64,000 nucleotides of DNA, taken from assembly GCA_936450465.1 (NCBI GenBank), contig OW388291.1, positions 37,672,656 through 37,736,655 on the forward strand. The letters are read 5' to 3'. Source of the DNA: Gibbula magus (taxonomy: Eukaryota; Mollusca; Gastropoda; Trochida; Trochidae). The position numbers were made by a program, and so were the translations under genes. A model generated the notes under the pieces. The model saw nothing but the letters and a program-made list of their open reading frames with translations, was not told the origin of the DNA and made no database searches. Below, piece after piece: positions 32,760 through 45,902 of the stretch (positions are counted from its first letter, which is position 1; every line of letters begins with the position of its first letter).

Positions 32760-35320
32760 AAAAAGAGTGACTTGAGGAATCGATGACAGTATAAGAGTTA
32801 CATATAACACAAGTACTTGCCACAACGCAACTGTCCAGTTGCTGTTCATACAAATGTAATTCGTATAAATTTGGAGAATATTTGTCTTTTCTTATGAAAC
32901 ACTGTATTTTTGTCATGTTTGAGTGTCGCAGTCTTGTGACTGTTACCACTAAGTCTTGGCATTTTCAAGTGAAGATTTTCAACTCTTAATTTTGTAGATA
33001 TTTATGTTAGCTTCTATATTAAATTGTTATACACAATGACATATGATCATTGATTATGTGACCTTGAAGTTCAAATAATATAACTTCTACTTAACTTAAG
33101 TTAACTATTAAACTGTTATATTTTTAGAATATTTTTTTAGAAACATATTTCCCAATTTAGTTAAGGGTCTGAGATAATTTCCCCTCGACTTACCTTGTTG
33201 ATATTACAAGAAGTTTATCTGTCAATCAATTGGATCATTATGTAAATTCTTGTTTACATTATTATTCTTAATTATGCATTTTCTAATCGGACAAGACCGA
33301 TTGAACCCTAGAGAATCGATGTAATATACATTATTCATTCCTTCAATACATCAGTCAATGCAATCAATACACGTGATGAATTCGTATTCCGTACTAGCAG
33401 TATACATACGTACTGATCATGACATGTTAGTTTAAAATAGAAACATCGCTTGGATTTGATGTAACAATACCATGGGGAAAATTATGTTTAAATTGTACCT
33501 TTTATAACATAAAATGACATCTTATGATGTTTTGTTTTGTTATGTATAAGATATTTACAGAACAACAACATTAACATCAGAAATGTACAGTACAGCATGA
33601 CCCAGTGTAAGAAGTCAAGACGGCTTTAACCAGTTATAAAGAAGTATTCTTTATTCCGTTAAGGTTTGCCGGTGCCATCTTAAGATGATTAGATATAAAT
33701 GTAATGATCCAAATGAAGTATTTTACAGAGTTTGTTTCTAAGTTTTCATCCTTCTCTCAAAGACAAGTAGTTCTTCTCTGCTCTTGCTGGTACTTTGGTC
33801 AATCCTCGTCTCGAACGTTATTTGTGTCCTAATACAATTGTTTCTCTCTAAATCAAAATGAACAATGCTTCTGAAGAAAGCAAATATATATACCTTTGGT
33901 TCGAAGCTCCAATCAGTCATTCATCATGAATACCTTACATTTGTTTATACTGCACAGTGATATCAAATAAATTATGTATTGCTCATATATCTAATTATTT
34001 AGAAATGAAGATATCCAGATAGCTGTCCAATTGTCGCTGACCAGAAAAGATTCATCAATTTATGCACATATATGTTTTGCATGTTTCTCATTCAAAGTTA
34101 TTAATAATTTCCATTTAATGACGAGATGTGTTTCTACATGTATGTATGATATAATATACTGGGATACATATTTCTACTACTTCTTACCATGAATCAATCA
34201 AATCATCATCAAATAGTTTACAATGTTACTCAACAGTTCCGCAACAATATTCCTAAATATTGGATTTCTGTTTGTCACTCTTTCTAATACATAGGGCATA
34301 TCTGTGTTTTTTTTGGCAAATACCATGTTATCTCATCGAGTGAGGTAGACAGTTTATTTTTTATATAATCATATATAAATGTATAATTATATATTTTTTT
34401 CTACATCAGGAGAGGAGATAAAGATGGTATTTGCAAGATTTCATAAGATGTTATCCTTGTAATTACGCCAAAACAAGATCGTGGCAATGTTGAGCACAGT
34501 TACAATGTGACGTCACAAGCGAATTCGTTACGTCAGACCATTGATTTTTTACGTCAAATTATATCAGTCACAGGTCACAGTGACAATATAAGTTATTTTA
34601 ACTATAGCTTTATAGACAGTTTATTTTACGGGAACATACCAATATTTCATTGCTTGTCATATACTAATTATGTATTCAACAGTTGTCAAACCACCTAAAC
34701 ACATTAATTGTTAAACCTGTGATAATAACAATGCTTGTGGACAATTCGATTTTTGCATATAAATTAAACGTCACCACTATCGAAACAGATGAGATCATTC
34801 ATATCAACCCAATATAAAGATTTATGCCAACTTTCCGTACCAAGAAGATCAAAGGTTCACACAACAACACCAACGTCCTTGAAATGTCAGTTCCCATTAT
34901 GGACAGCAATCCTCACGGTTAAGAAATGGATATGTTCCTTTAAAGTATCGTCTTGTGTGCCATTAGGAATCTTTCTATTTCCACTGTTAAAGAGAGAGAG
35001 ACTGCTGGAGGACCACAAAGCTGTTAAATGTTAAAGACTTGCGGTGCTATGGTTTTAAGCATATGGTGGTTGTGTTACCAATTGGTCCCGAAAGGCTATC
35101 CGGTTTCCATTTCACAACATATTGTACTTTATTTAACATCAATCCTCAACTTCTTTCTTTCGAAATGTTCATAAGAAAATAGATTCATGGTCTAACAGAC
35201 AACATCCATATACTTGATATTGATTTACTTTTTGATACTAAATGTATAAATGGTTAAAATTGTCCATCACATCACAGCAGTAAAATCACAGTTTTGTCAT
35301 AGACGATAAATCCAAATGCA
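32760..35320. other. No recognised gene
   Basis: AT-rich. A TGACGTCA lies at 34508-34515. A minus-strand open segment at 33740-33905, preceded by GCTTTCTTCAG, has an acceptor-like start but no donor and no known similarity. Confidence 0.35.
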
Positions 35321-35329
35321 TTGAAATCA

Positions 35330-35640
35330 AAAGAGAGATTTTAGTAAACAGGAGGCTAATCAAGAGAGATTTCAGTAAAAAGGTAATATTATCAAAAGAG
35401 AGATTTCAGTAAAAGGGTAGGCTAATCAAAAGAGAGATTTTAGTAAAACAGTAGGCTAGTCAAAAGAGTGATTTTAGTAAAAGGGTAGGCTAATCAAGAG
35501 AGATTTCAGTAAAAGGGTAGGCTAATCAAAAGAGAAGTTTTAGTAAAACAGTAGGCTAATCAAAAGAGAAGTTTTAGTATTTTAGTAAAACAATAGGCTA
35601 ATCAAAAGAAAGATTTTAGTAAAAGGTTAGTCTATGCAAA
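35330..35640 (+). repeat. ~36 bp minisatellite, about 8 copies
   Basis: The unit is AAAAGAGAGATTTTAGTAAA followed by A-C/G-GGTAGGCTAATC. Copies vary at TTTT/TTTC and in the C/G before GTAGG. One copy (about 35565-35590) has an internal duplication of TTTTAGTA. The purine/pyrimidine bias is strong. Confidence 0.9.
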
Positions 35641-36149
35641 GGTAATTGATCCGCCCAACCGACAACGTTAACGTGAAGGATGTTAATGTGGACAAAGCTT
35701 GTATTGCATACACATATGGCTTTAAAATCCGCTACACCCTTTATCCATACCAGTTAATCAATTTATTTAATAAACTTTATGAAAATGAGTTAATTACTTA
35801 TGTCTTAATCTCATTTTGTAACATACATGTAAAATACATGTAATTTAGCTTCCTTTAATCTAGTTTTGATAACGTTGATTTGGCAAGAGAACTAATCAAA
35901 GCTTTTTTCTCCTTGGTTAATCTATTTGTTCCCTAAATTTTACACAGTATCATATCTTATGTTAAAAATAGTTGTGTGGATTTGTGATACTGTATTTACA
36001 AAGAAACAGGTCCAAATTGTACATTTAACCATCTTGGTAATGGTCGATGCTTCCACTCGACAATCCTTTGAAAGTAACATCAGAATATAACGATTTTAGA
36101 AAATAATCTATCACCATGTTAGTTGAAAATATATATACCGATAAGACAA

Positions 36150-36260
36150 GAATATACGTTGAGGGAGGGACATTAAGAACGTATCTGCTACAGACGACAG
36201 ACGACACTGAAGAGTAGGTCAGTGAAAGAGTAGGTTATTACAGACGATTTACACAGCATG
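36150..36260 (-). repeat. Dispersed repeat D2, copy a
   Basis: ACGACAGACGACACTGAAGA and GAGTAGGTTATTACAG resemble 39090-39110 and 50466-50495 (minus-strand reading TAATAACCTACT...TTCACTGTCGTCT). It is the most diverged of three copies. Confidence 0.4.
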
Positions 36261-38000
36261 CCACAGTGGGGATTACAGAGATTAGATGCTATCATAAACT
36301 GACCATTAAAGGGTCTGCTTCTTGCCCAGGAGACACAGAGAGGGACATTACACTTCTAAATGTCATACAGCCACGTTCTTCATGATTGAGTTCAAATTAT
36401 TTAAGGGATACATATTCACTTTCAGTATTTTCATATACAAGTAAATGCGATACATATATTTTTCTCAAATGAAATTTTTTTTAAATATCGTTAGGTAAAA
36501 GACCTCCAAATGAAATTTATAATGTTCAATACTTATTTGGAATCCTATATCTAAACATCTAATATGAACTTTGTGATGTATATTCAAACTTATATTGCCA
36601 TTTATGAACCATTATTCTATTCACGAGTACGTTGATTGGCAATGTTTCTTTTTGAAAAGTCATTGTAAAGGGAAGCATTTTAAAGTACATCCAGTTATAA
36701 ATTTAGGATAGCAAGACAGTATGTCAATGTCTATATGATGCCGGGTATTTTGAAAGATTGAAACGATGTGGATGTTTATTCTGATTGACCTTTCCACCTT
36801 AAATCTCATGTTAAAAGTCCAAAAAAAATAATTTTAAATGACAAAGAGTTAGGTCGCCCGTGTTTTTTCTGTGTTTCTCATCTCCCGACCGCCCCAAATA
36901 TGTCTTCCACTCATGCTTTCAAAAAATTATTTTATTTCTCATGACACCACCGACAAGAAGATTTTTAGGCTGATCAACAATAGACTCAAACACAATTGAT
37001 TTTGAGAAATTAAAAGGGCCAATTAGTTTAACATCTTGAAAAGGGTAATAATCCATGACTCCAGTCGCATCTTTTATAATAATAACATATCTGATTGTCT
37101 CAATATAAAGTTACAGACCCGTGTCGGTTATATTCGGACAGCGACGTTATTCCATAGACTTGCATGTTAATTCAATCTGGGATAGATAGGACGTTTTGTC
37201 CGATCATATTTACATTTATCAAGTTTGTGAGTAATCATGGCTACATGTAGTTAACGGGGGCAATGATATGCATTTCCATCAGTTATAGAGATAGTAGCAT
37301 TGACAAGTGTGAATTGTAACCTTCAAATCATTGTTTAGCAAATTGTAATGTTGTCACTTGTTAGTCTGGTATCAAGTCAAAGTGAATGTACCGAGAATTC
37401 CATTTTAACTACTATTTGACTTGTTATCTCATCGAACGATAGAACTAATGATATAAGTGGGTTGTCGTGATTTGAAATAGAGATAGCGGCTTCAACGCAT
37501 TACTGTTAATGCGTGTTGCGGGAGAAACTACAATTGGATATCATGCTATCACACGCTCTTGTGATCAATTTGATAAATCATGACTGTGTTAAAGGGTGGT
37601 TTTACTTTCATAATATTGTAGCAATCGCACCACGATCCATTATACAAGTGTCACAGAGTTACATTTTCTGCTTTTATCTAAACGTAATCTTTCTCCTTTA
37701 ATTGATGTCCAATGTGCATAATTGGTGTACACAAATATGTTAGCATGTTTAAAAAATACTCAAAACATCGTACAAATAGGCAGTCCAGCATGGGGGTTAT
37801 CGGTTACGGATACGACATTAGTACAGTTCAACACAAGTACATTTCCTAACGTTTGCATTTAAAAGTACCGTAATATTTAACACATTTTCTATTGTACATC
37901 ATGTTTCATTTGCATGTAAATAATTGTCCATCATATGATCTGATTATTGACACTCCTTCCGTATACGCCATCAGTCTGGGTTAATGTCTTCCGTCGCCAG
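36261..38000. other. No gene seen
   Basis: AT-rich with no assignable coding text or tandem repeats. Confidence 0.35.
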
Positions 38001-38012
38001 GTAGATCTGATT

Positions 38013-38318
38013 TCAACTAAGTAACCCGATGTCGATCTCCAGCACTTGGTCCTCCTCGGTCACCAGGGGTTCAATGTCCCTGGGACCATCCATCAGGAAA
38101 ATAAATACCCACATTATCAGCCATTGAATCGTGTAATGAAAACCACCAATGAATAGGCCTGGTATTATATGACGGAAGGACGTGTGTATCAAGATGTGTG
38201 AAACCATCGTATTCAAAGTAGGCTCTTGGATTGGACTTTGTAAGTGCAAAGGCAAACTGGATAACTGATGAATGGGCTTTGAGTTTAGTTGCAAGCTCAT
38301 ATCTTTAATGTATGACAA
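38013..38318 (-). other. Possible terminal exon: membrane segment plus acidic tail
   Basis: A minus-strand open frame ends in a hydrophobic stretch IIPGLFIGGFHYTIQWLIMW VFIFL followed by MDGPRDIEPLVTEEDQVLEI and a stop. A pyrimidine-rich TTTGCCTTTGCACTTACAAAG could be its acceptor. A membrane helix with a short acidic cytoplasmic tail is a believable protein end, yet no partner exon or family is recognisable. A second frame is also open for about 50 codons here. Confidence 0.25.
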
Positions 38319-38609
38319 CGGTGTGATGTAAAATCACGTAAAGCGTACATAGGGTTTGGGTAGTTAGAGTACGAGTTTTTCAGAAGAAAGGTCCCAGGGG
38401 TGATATAGTGCAGAGTATCGAAACATTACCTTGACGGCTCTGATATAGATACGGGTAGGTCATCCTCACTCAGATTATAAAGTTTGGGATTGAAATAATC
38501 GAGTAGACACAAGCCATATTCGCTAAAATATATGTAAAGTGGGGGATTACAATTATCATAATCGTAACAGTGATGATGATTTTAATGAAAACTAATGCAA
38601 CTAACAAAC

Positions 38610-38800
38610 GTGTACCAATTTAAATTGTCTATTTGTCTGTTGTAAAATAATTTGTAATATATTATCGGTGTACTGAGTCGACTTTCACCAAAACGGCAAT
38701 TTTCGGTAACAGTTAGTTCTTCTCGATAAAATAACACATATTGTAACGTTTTGCAAATGTGACCCAAAACAACACAATGGATGTACCTTTAATAACAAAG
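38610..38800 (+). repeat. Dispersed repeat D3, copy a
   Basis: ATTTTCGGTAACAGTTAG, TAAAATAACACATATT and ACAACACAATGGATGTACCT match 55655-55748 (ATTTTCGGCAACAATCAA, TAAAATAACACCATTT, ACAACACAATGTATGCACCT). Non-coding. Confidence 0.55.
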
Positions 38801-39039
38801 GTTGATGGCAAATACTTCAAGGTCGTGACTGGTTTGTTCACTGATCACGTAAAACCGTAATGTTGTTTAAATCACAATTCCAAGTGCGTTAATTTGTATA
38901 TTATATTTCCATTTCATTTCACATTTCACAATTATTATCGATTGTGATAGTACTTTTCCTACAAATTGTTATCTTATATTGTGGAAATTAAAAAGTTAAT
39001 AAATAAAACAATATTCTATAAGGATGTGCGTTTTGCTGA

Positions 39040-39190
39040 CAAAGACACTGAGAGAAATGTCAGGAAAAGTCAGCTGTCTGAGACGACAATGAAGAAGTAG
39101 GTTATTTTACTTACTGCTGAAGCATAAGTCCATTGGGAGTTCATGATATATCACATATATTTCATTAGAGTGTCTGAAACCTGAGCAACA
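39040..39190 (-). repeat. Dispersed repeat D2, copy b
   Basis: GAGACGACAATGAAGAAGTA, GGTTATTTTAC, then GGGAGTTCATGATATAT and GTGTCTGAAACCTGAGCAAC, line up with 50466-50582. On the minus strand both have an ATG at the TTCATGA position, but their open frames differ, so a shared coding exon is not supported. Confidence 0.5.
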
Positions 39191-39579
39191 GAACGATATT
39201 TTATCTGAATTCTCAATTCCTCTGGAACCAATCGTAAATTATGACTTGCAGTGGCAACTTATGATGTTCGACTTAAGTAAGTTGTAAGTAACTAGATTTA
39301 TAACGGTGAATCTTGTGTTATCACGAATTAAATAACCTCGAGTTGTTTCTGATAGTCCACCTGTGAGTACGGACCTTACAAGCCTCATTTAGAAGCGAAG
39401 GTGTCATTAATTCTCAAATCCTTTACTTTTATTTGGTGAGGAGAGACATGTTTATTCAACATCCCCGAAGGTTTCTATGATTTGAATCTTGTATGAGAAC
39501 AGTAACCAATGTATGCGCTTGTTGTAAGCTTATGGAACCAGTTTGCGTGTCTTAACATCGGATATATACTCACGCGCAT

Positions 39580-39790
39580 AAGAAACGTCCGCACATTTTA
39601 AAGAGAATAAAAAACAAAATTCTGCTTTCGGAGAAAGTATATATTGAATTTCTTCGATAGACATATGTTTAGTAAAAAAGTAATCACATTTTCTTACATC
39701 ATGTTACTTTTGTTATATTATCGTGTCCGTTCAAATGCACTTGGGGTGCTGAAATCGCTTTTTCAAACGAGTGTTCTGGACATAATGTTT
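39580..39790 (+). repeat. Dispersed repeat D1 (matches 23565-23700)
   Basis: CATTTTAAAGAGAATAAAAA, AATTCTGCTTTCGGAGAAA and CACTTGGGGTGCTGAAATCG correspond to the blocks at 23590-23690, with a ~60 bp extra segment in the middle. Confidence 0.5.
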
Positions 39791-42300
39791 GGTATTTAAG
39801 GTAAAATTGTATGAAATATGGAAATTATATAAGCATAAGATGTTGTCGATATAAATCCCTGCTTGAACTTAAATTTGTTGACGAATTTTGACTGCAGGAC
39901 GTCACAAAACAGGCCGCAAAGCCCCTTTTCACTCCCTTATCTCGTCTAGTTAAGGAGATTCGAAAACGAAGACTTATTTCTTAAAATATGAACAGATAAT
40001 GTTTGGAAATATGAAAAATTGTAACACTGTTTCAGGCGTATGTATCGCTCATGGGTTGAAATATCTCCTCTTTGTATTGGATGTTTCTTTTGCACGTGAG
40101 ATTAATACCCATCGGATTGGCTGAAAATGGCAAGCAAAATTATTAATGTTTAATGATTGACCATAGCTAGTTGAAAGCCACCATGACCTTGGTTCGTTGT
40201 TCCAATCGACGGAACAGCCTCATTGGTTAATGACAGTCGTCTATCGGGTACAGAATTACCTGATGTAATCCCCAGGGCCTCCTTTCACAAAGCACTAATG
40301 TGAATGTGAGTCCCTAAGGCAACCTTAGTGCAATGTTAAAGAATGGAAGATAAGGTGAGAGAGAGAGAGAGAGAGAATCATAGTTGTTCAACGGAAGTTC
40401 TAACTTAAATGGACATTCCAGACAAAAATGGTGTTCATTTTCAATAGTAGGAGTTATGCAAAAAGGACAGAGACGATACCTTCGTTCGAGACCAATTCGT
40501 CACACTACTGAAGTAAAACCTTCAAAAGAAAATATCAGTACTTTACCGCGTTCATGTAAATTAATTTGACAATGATATTTTTACATGACACGAAACTTCA
40601 CATCTTGAGTTTGTTTCACTTTCAGCGGAAACTGTAACTTTGAACAAGTGTCTTTTTATTACCAGTTATAGCCCAACGTTTCTCTCACAGTTTTTCGCAT
40701 TAATGAATTCGATCATAGTTTCAACAGAAGGAATAGTATTTACCGATAACTAATATAATATCGAATAATAATGTCAAACTTTAATTAGTTATTGAATGAA
40801 AGACTACCGTGATCATATTCTAAATTAATTAGATTTATTATAAATTTTAAGCCGGTATTTAGACCCCGTAAAAGGTTTTCTTACAGTTCAATATAGTGTC
40901 ATAGTTACTGCCATCTGATTTTGCAATAATTGATTAAATTCACTTTTTGTAGATATATATGACAGCTGAAAAGTGAATTACCTTTGCAATATATTGAAGC
41001 TAAAATTGCCAACAGGTTATTCTTTTACAAATTGATAATGCCTAGAGTGGCTGTCTGGAATAATAATGACAAATTCTCTCAATTAAAATATACTAGGAAT
41101 GAGACGAATTAGAAACGAAGCCACGCCCATGTCTAAAATATTTATGCAAACCTGTATCGACGTCAAAAACTTATGCTTCGACGATAAAGCCCATTATCAA
41201 TTTATGTCCAAGCTGTCTGCCTAAACATATCATCACGTGTCACACGGTTGTAACAGGTCATGACTACACATGGAATATGTTTGTTCAGAGACCATAAAAT
41301 AATGGTTTCTGTTCTGTCGTGTATATGTTTGTTTATTGATGTATGTAATTCACTTTCGCATGTACCACCATTAGCTTGTTGTGAAATCAACTGCTCTAGA
41401 TCTGTCAGTCAGACAGCATGTTATCCAAGCGTTGTAGGGCGTAATAATTTAGTCAACATAATATTACACTCTCTGACTTTCTCGTATGAACACATCACCC
41501 ATGTTGCAAGTACATATAGGCATCCAGACATTATAATTAGTTGTTCTGAGTTAAGGAAATGTTATTTCATCCTTTGGTTTCAATCAAGTTACTATTACAA
41601 GGTATAATACACCCGTGTTGTAAGTGAACATCCAGACATTGTAATAAGTTGTTCTGAGATGAAGGTATACTATTACGTCCCACGGTATTAATCAAGTGAC
41701 TATTACAAACTAAACTATTGAATTAGACATCGATATATTGTCTACCTAGTTTGGGTCTTACATGTAAATGAATATTGACGATCTCTCAGTTCAGAATTGT
41801 CTAGAGATGGAGAATGTAGATGTATCCATTTTTTAAATATAAATTTCTCCCGCACACGATGAGTTGAAATTGGTATTACTCAAGAATAGACGTATGTTCT
41901 CTGTCATGAAGTCTTGGGACTTAAATTAATATCCTAGAACATTCTTCTAACCAAGTTTTATTATCAGATTGCCTGTCTGATCACCTAGATGTGTGAAACT
42001 CTCGTCAATGTTCTCCACGATTGCCCGAGTGTAGGATTCCGAGTCTGTCTCAGGAATTTGGTTTTCCATGAAGACAAATGGTATTCTTAACTTATTCATG
42101 TAATATAGTAACATTTGAGTAAAGTCGCGTGTGAAGATAGCTTTGAACATTCTAGAAATAGTTATTCGTTTTATGTAGGGGGTGATGAATGACTTTGCAC
42201 AATGTAAACTTTAAGATATCCAATGCTCAGATATTCTCACCTTTAAAGCACTGTTGAATGTATTTGATCTGAACTTAAATTACTTCAATAGATCCCAATG
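39791..42300. other. No recognised gene; (GA)n at 40356-40376
   Basis: A 21 bp GA microsatellite stands at 40356-40376. A minus-strand open frame at 41947-42150 (LLYYMNKLRIPFVFMENQIP, then ETDSESYTRAIVENIDESFT) looks protein-like but matches nothing I know and has no strong splice sites. Tandem phrases CATCCAGACATTATAATTAG and CATCCAGACATTGTAATAAG (41520, 41630) mark a ~110 bp local duplication. Confidence 0.35.
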
Positions 42301-42304
42301 CATT

Positions 42305-42670
42305 TTAAAGGGGCAGTAGCACGTTTTTTCACTCAAATAAGTTGATGATATGTATTTGAAAAATCATGTCACCAATGGTAAAACACCCTCCTCTCTTTGG
42401 AAAATCAAGTTAAAAAATGCATGTACATAGTTCCGTATAGCCATGGGAGTCGTTCTTTGTCATTCAAAATAATAAAATGTGTTCACAATTAAATGACCGC
42501 CATGCAATGTTGGTTTTATACGCAACACCGATATTATCACTACGGATATAATTGGTTTGTATTATAAGATTGTTTACCCTCTTAAGTAAATATAAATGAC
42601 ACGAACTATCATTATAAATTGGAAATTGGAAAAAATAAAATTTGCCAAAAACGTGCTACCGCCCCTTTAA
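42305..42670. mobile_element. MITE with TTAA ends, copy 2 (most complete)
   Basis: TTAAAGGGGCAGTAGCACG at 42305 is mirrored by CGTGCTACCGCCCCTTTAA ending at 42670, with one mismatch over 24 bp. It is in the opposite orientation to the copy at 10048. The 366 bp length with no open frame fits a non-autonomous element. Confidence 0.88.
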
Positions 42671-43589
42671 GGAGAACGCAACCAGGTGCACAGAAATTAT
42701 GTATATATGAAAACATGGATTGCATATTCAAATTTTCTAATTTGGAAAGGGATTTAACGTTCGTTCTTTGAACGTACAGTTGAACCCCGTATTACTTAGT
42801 TCATTTAAAAGGCAGACAAAGAGAAGGAGAAGTATTGTGTATCTAATTAAAAAAAGGAAAATACGGATTCGATGACGAAACGTATGACGGAACATCATGT
42901 GTATTTGACGGGGTTCTAATTCTTATTCATTTTACATTTATTGAATAACCACAGTCGTCTATTTCATTTAACAGAGTGCTATAAACATTTACTTCAACAT
43001 AACCATAGCATTGTCCTCCAATACATGACTCATCAGTGAAGTTGACTTTAAAATGTTTTTTAAATCCAGGTTAATTTATTTAAAGTAATTTTGTGACAAG
43101 CAAATGCTACTGTATTTTTCTTTGAGTTGTTATCCGTTCCTATATATAAATAAATAAAAATCAACATATACGTCAATATTATCAATTGATAAAGGTTAAT
43201 AGATTATTTCAATATGTTACAAATCTGTTTTTGTGTTCAAAAGCAATACCTCTTTGAAAAGATTTCTTGCAAAGTCACTGATCTATAAATGCATACAGAT
43301 AATCTATATTTCTTCGAAAGATTACGCAATTATCAATGATCGATGAACATGCACATTGGCTTATTTATATATACACGTACTGTACATTGTATATCATGTA
43401 AGAAATAATCGAACTAGCTATAGTTCACTAGTATGCATTGCGTAAAAATATTACTTTCAAAGGTTGACAATAACAGAGTACATTAAAATTATTTTTATTT
43501 AAAAAGAAAACCTTCTCATCAACTTCATCTTACTTTGGTGAAATCCGATATCGTTCTTTAGATTTTGTATGTATGTCTTTAGGCTCTAA
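42671..43589. other. No gene seen
   Basis: AT-rich sequence, nothing assignable. Confidence 0.35.
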
Positions 43590-44005
43590 TCGTCTACATC
43601 CCAATTCGCCTACATCCCAATTCGCCTTCAAAAACAAAGCTGTCTAATTAAGCTATGACATTGCACCCCTTCTCTTGTAATGATCCCGCCCTACCACAGG
43701 GTGTACATGTATGTCAAAAAGTAATTCCTTTTTTGGGACAGATATTATCATTATCAATAAATAATAATGATATATTGATAATAATGTTAAGGATACACAT
43801 ATTGTATTGTATACTGTATACTATTTTCCGTAATTTCAGGAATTAACATGAATTCATCAAGACAAAACTAAATCTATCTTGTTTTCTCTAGATGAGTCCA
43901 CTTTGACATTATAGGCGTGACGCCAGTTAGTCATTGCGCAATCAGTAATCAACAGACTATGACATGTTGTTTTAAGACTGTAAGCGAATCGGGATGTAGG
44001 CGAAA
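43590..44005. mobile_element. Candidate MITE with tandemly doubled left end
   Basis: CGTCTACATCCCAATTCGCC and CGCCTACATCCCAATTCGCC overlap in tandem at 43591-43627. Their reverse complement GCGAATCGGGATGTAGGCGA stands at 43984-44003. About 400 bp lies between the ends and has no coding content. Confidence 0.65.
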
Positions 44006-45831
44006 AGAGAACATGCCCTAGAGGTTATGTCTATCACTACAACCACTGACACGAACTTGCTTATTGGTCAACCAAGATAGGACTATTTTTATTCTAAAAT
44101 ACCGATTGAGAAATATAGTTTTACCCATATTATTGAAAGTATCCGAGTTGATGTAATGTTTACGAGTACATGCTGTGACAGTGAAGTCATAAAACAATTA
44201 TCGTAACAGTGTAGCTTACCGTCGAAAAATAAGTGGACCTTTTTTGCGGATAATTCACACGATTTAAATGGAATAAAACGGATTAAAAAGAAATAAGGTA
44301 ACTTGACAATGGGTCATATGACGTTTTTTTACGGAATAGTGTGCAATGTATGTACAATATACATCTATTTAACCCTCACTCTCGCTCGGGCAATACGTTT
44401 GTTTCATAAACTAATGAATATATTACATTACGCTCCCGCCCAATATCGATTAACTGACTCAATTTTCTCATTTATTCACACCTTGGCACGACCTCATCAT
44501 TCTAGTAGATGAGGATAAATGCTGTAAATAATTACGGCATATGATAAGATAATGGATAACTAACGCTCTCCTTTGAAATAGGTCTTTCAATCACAGGTTA
44601 ATCTTGTCTGATGAATCATCTGTAAAACAGTCACATATAATCCTTTGAGGCCTATATGAGAATGAATACAAGACACTGATGTATGAGTAATCATACACAT
44701 ACGCTTCCACGGCATTTAAGGTTTGAAATTAATATCCACGTTTAATTAAAGCCATTGAATCGATGATTTGAAGACTGAACGTTTATTATCGTTGGTAACA
44801 GACACGACCAAACATCTATTGATCACATCATTTCGAGAAAACTGATCTCTAGCAGACAGCTTCTTTGATTTTTAATATTTAAGTGATTTATGTAAAGTGG
44901 TGTCAACTGTTGGATACTATGTGATTATATTAGAATGTTATTTTTAGGGATCTAACTATCTTTGATTGTTTACACTTATTTCCGCGACTGTGTTTGTAAA
45001 AGAGCTTAAAAAAGACCAGGGTGTTTCGGTAATCGCAGATGTGCATTCGTTATTGGTGATGTCACAGTCATATTGGTGATGTCAATCTGAACAAACGGTC
45101 GAAAGGTAGTTTTCACTTTGGAAATCAAAATAATTAAATATTTTACTGATAATAATTAACTCATAATTTATCAAACGAATTTTGTACGTTGGGTGTATAA
45201 AGGCCACGTTAAATGATAAATCAGTAAGTTATACTTTGTCAGTGTGGAGACAGTAATAGTGACACTTGATGCAGTGATATTGAGTAAAAAAAGCGCTTAC
45301 GTAATGTTTTTGATGACACATAAGAAAGAACTTTGTCATATTATCTTTAAAAATATATCGATTACTACAATACACATTCCTCTTCCTAATAACATTTCAA
45401 TCTCGTAGGGAACCGTTCCCTTTCAGGATTACAAGGCCTCAAGTTTCTTCACTAACAGAATTATCTAATTACTAACAGTAATCTTCTGTCGGGGTATGAA
45501 GCATGGTCTCATTCTTCCTCAAACATACACTAAAACGTCCTTTATCAGCAGTCAACGCTATATTGATAGATGCGCTTTGAGACAAAATATTAATTCCAAG
45601 AAATGGGAACAGTAGTAATAATTACCAATATGAAATATCCCATTGTCTAATTGCCCCATAACCATTGTAATCTTAATTGTTTTATACATGTAATCTCCCG
45701 TTATTAAACTGTATGCTACTCCTCGACTCGGCCGCTGTAACAGTCTTCCAACACCAGAAGTTATACTACATCAAGCAACACATTAGCTCTGGCTTCTTTT
45801 CATCTCATCTTTTAAATACCGAACATAAAGG
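44006..45831. other. No gene seen
   Basis: Contains a short direct duplication TATTGGTGATGTCA (45052 and 45074). No assignable coding text. Confidence 0.35.
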
Positions 45832-45902
45832 GGTGGAATCCGTCTCGCCGGATCCACCTAACTTGGGGCAGATCCGGAAGGATCAGGCAATCGGATTCCA
45901 CC
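45832..45902 (+). repeat. GC-rich 71 bp hairpin followed by a T run
   Basis: GGTGGAATCCG pairs with CGGATTCCACC, and inside it GGATCC / GGATC and CGCCGG / TCCGG blocks allow more pairing. It is followed at once by nine or more T (45903 on). A stable hairpin plus a T run is the look of an RNA polymerase III transcript end, but no A/B box is seen, so this could be a foldback. Confidence 0.6.

Noticed and set aside
33738..33920. Candidate exon with GCTTTCTTCAG acceptor
   Set aside because: No GT donor in reach and no recognisable similarity; a fit to CD36-type sequence was too forced.
41260..41607. 115-codon plus-strand frame
   Set aside because: Cysteine- and Ser-rich text without domain features, partly in a locally duplicated sequence; no splice or start context.
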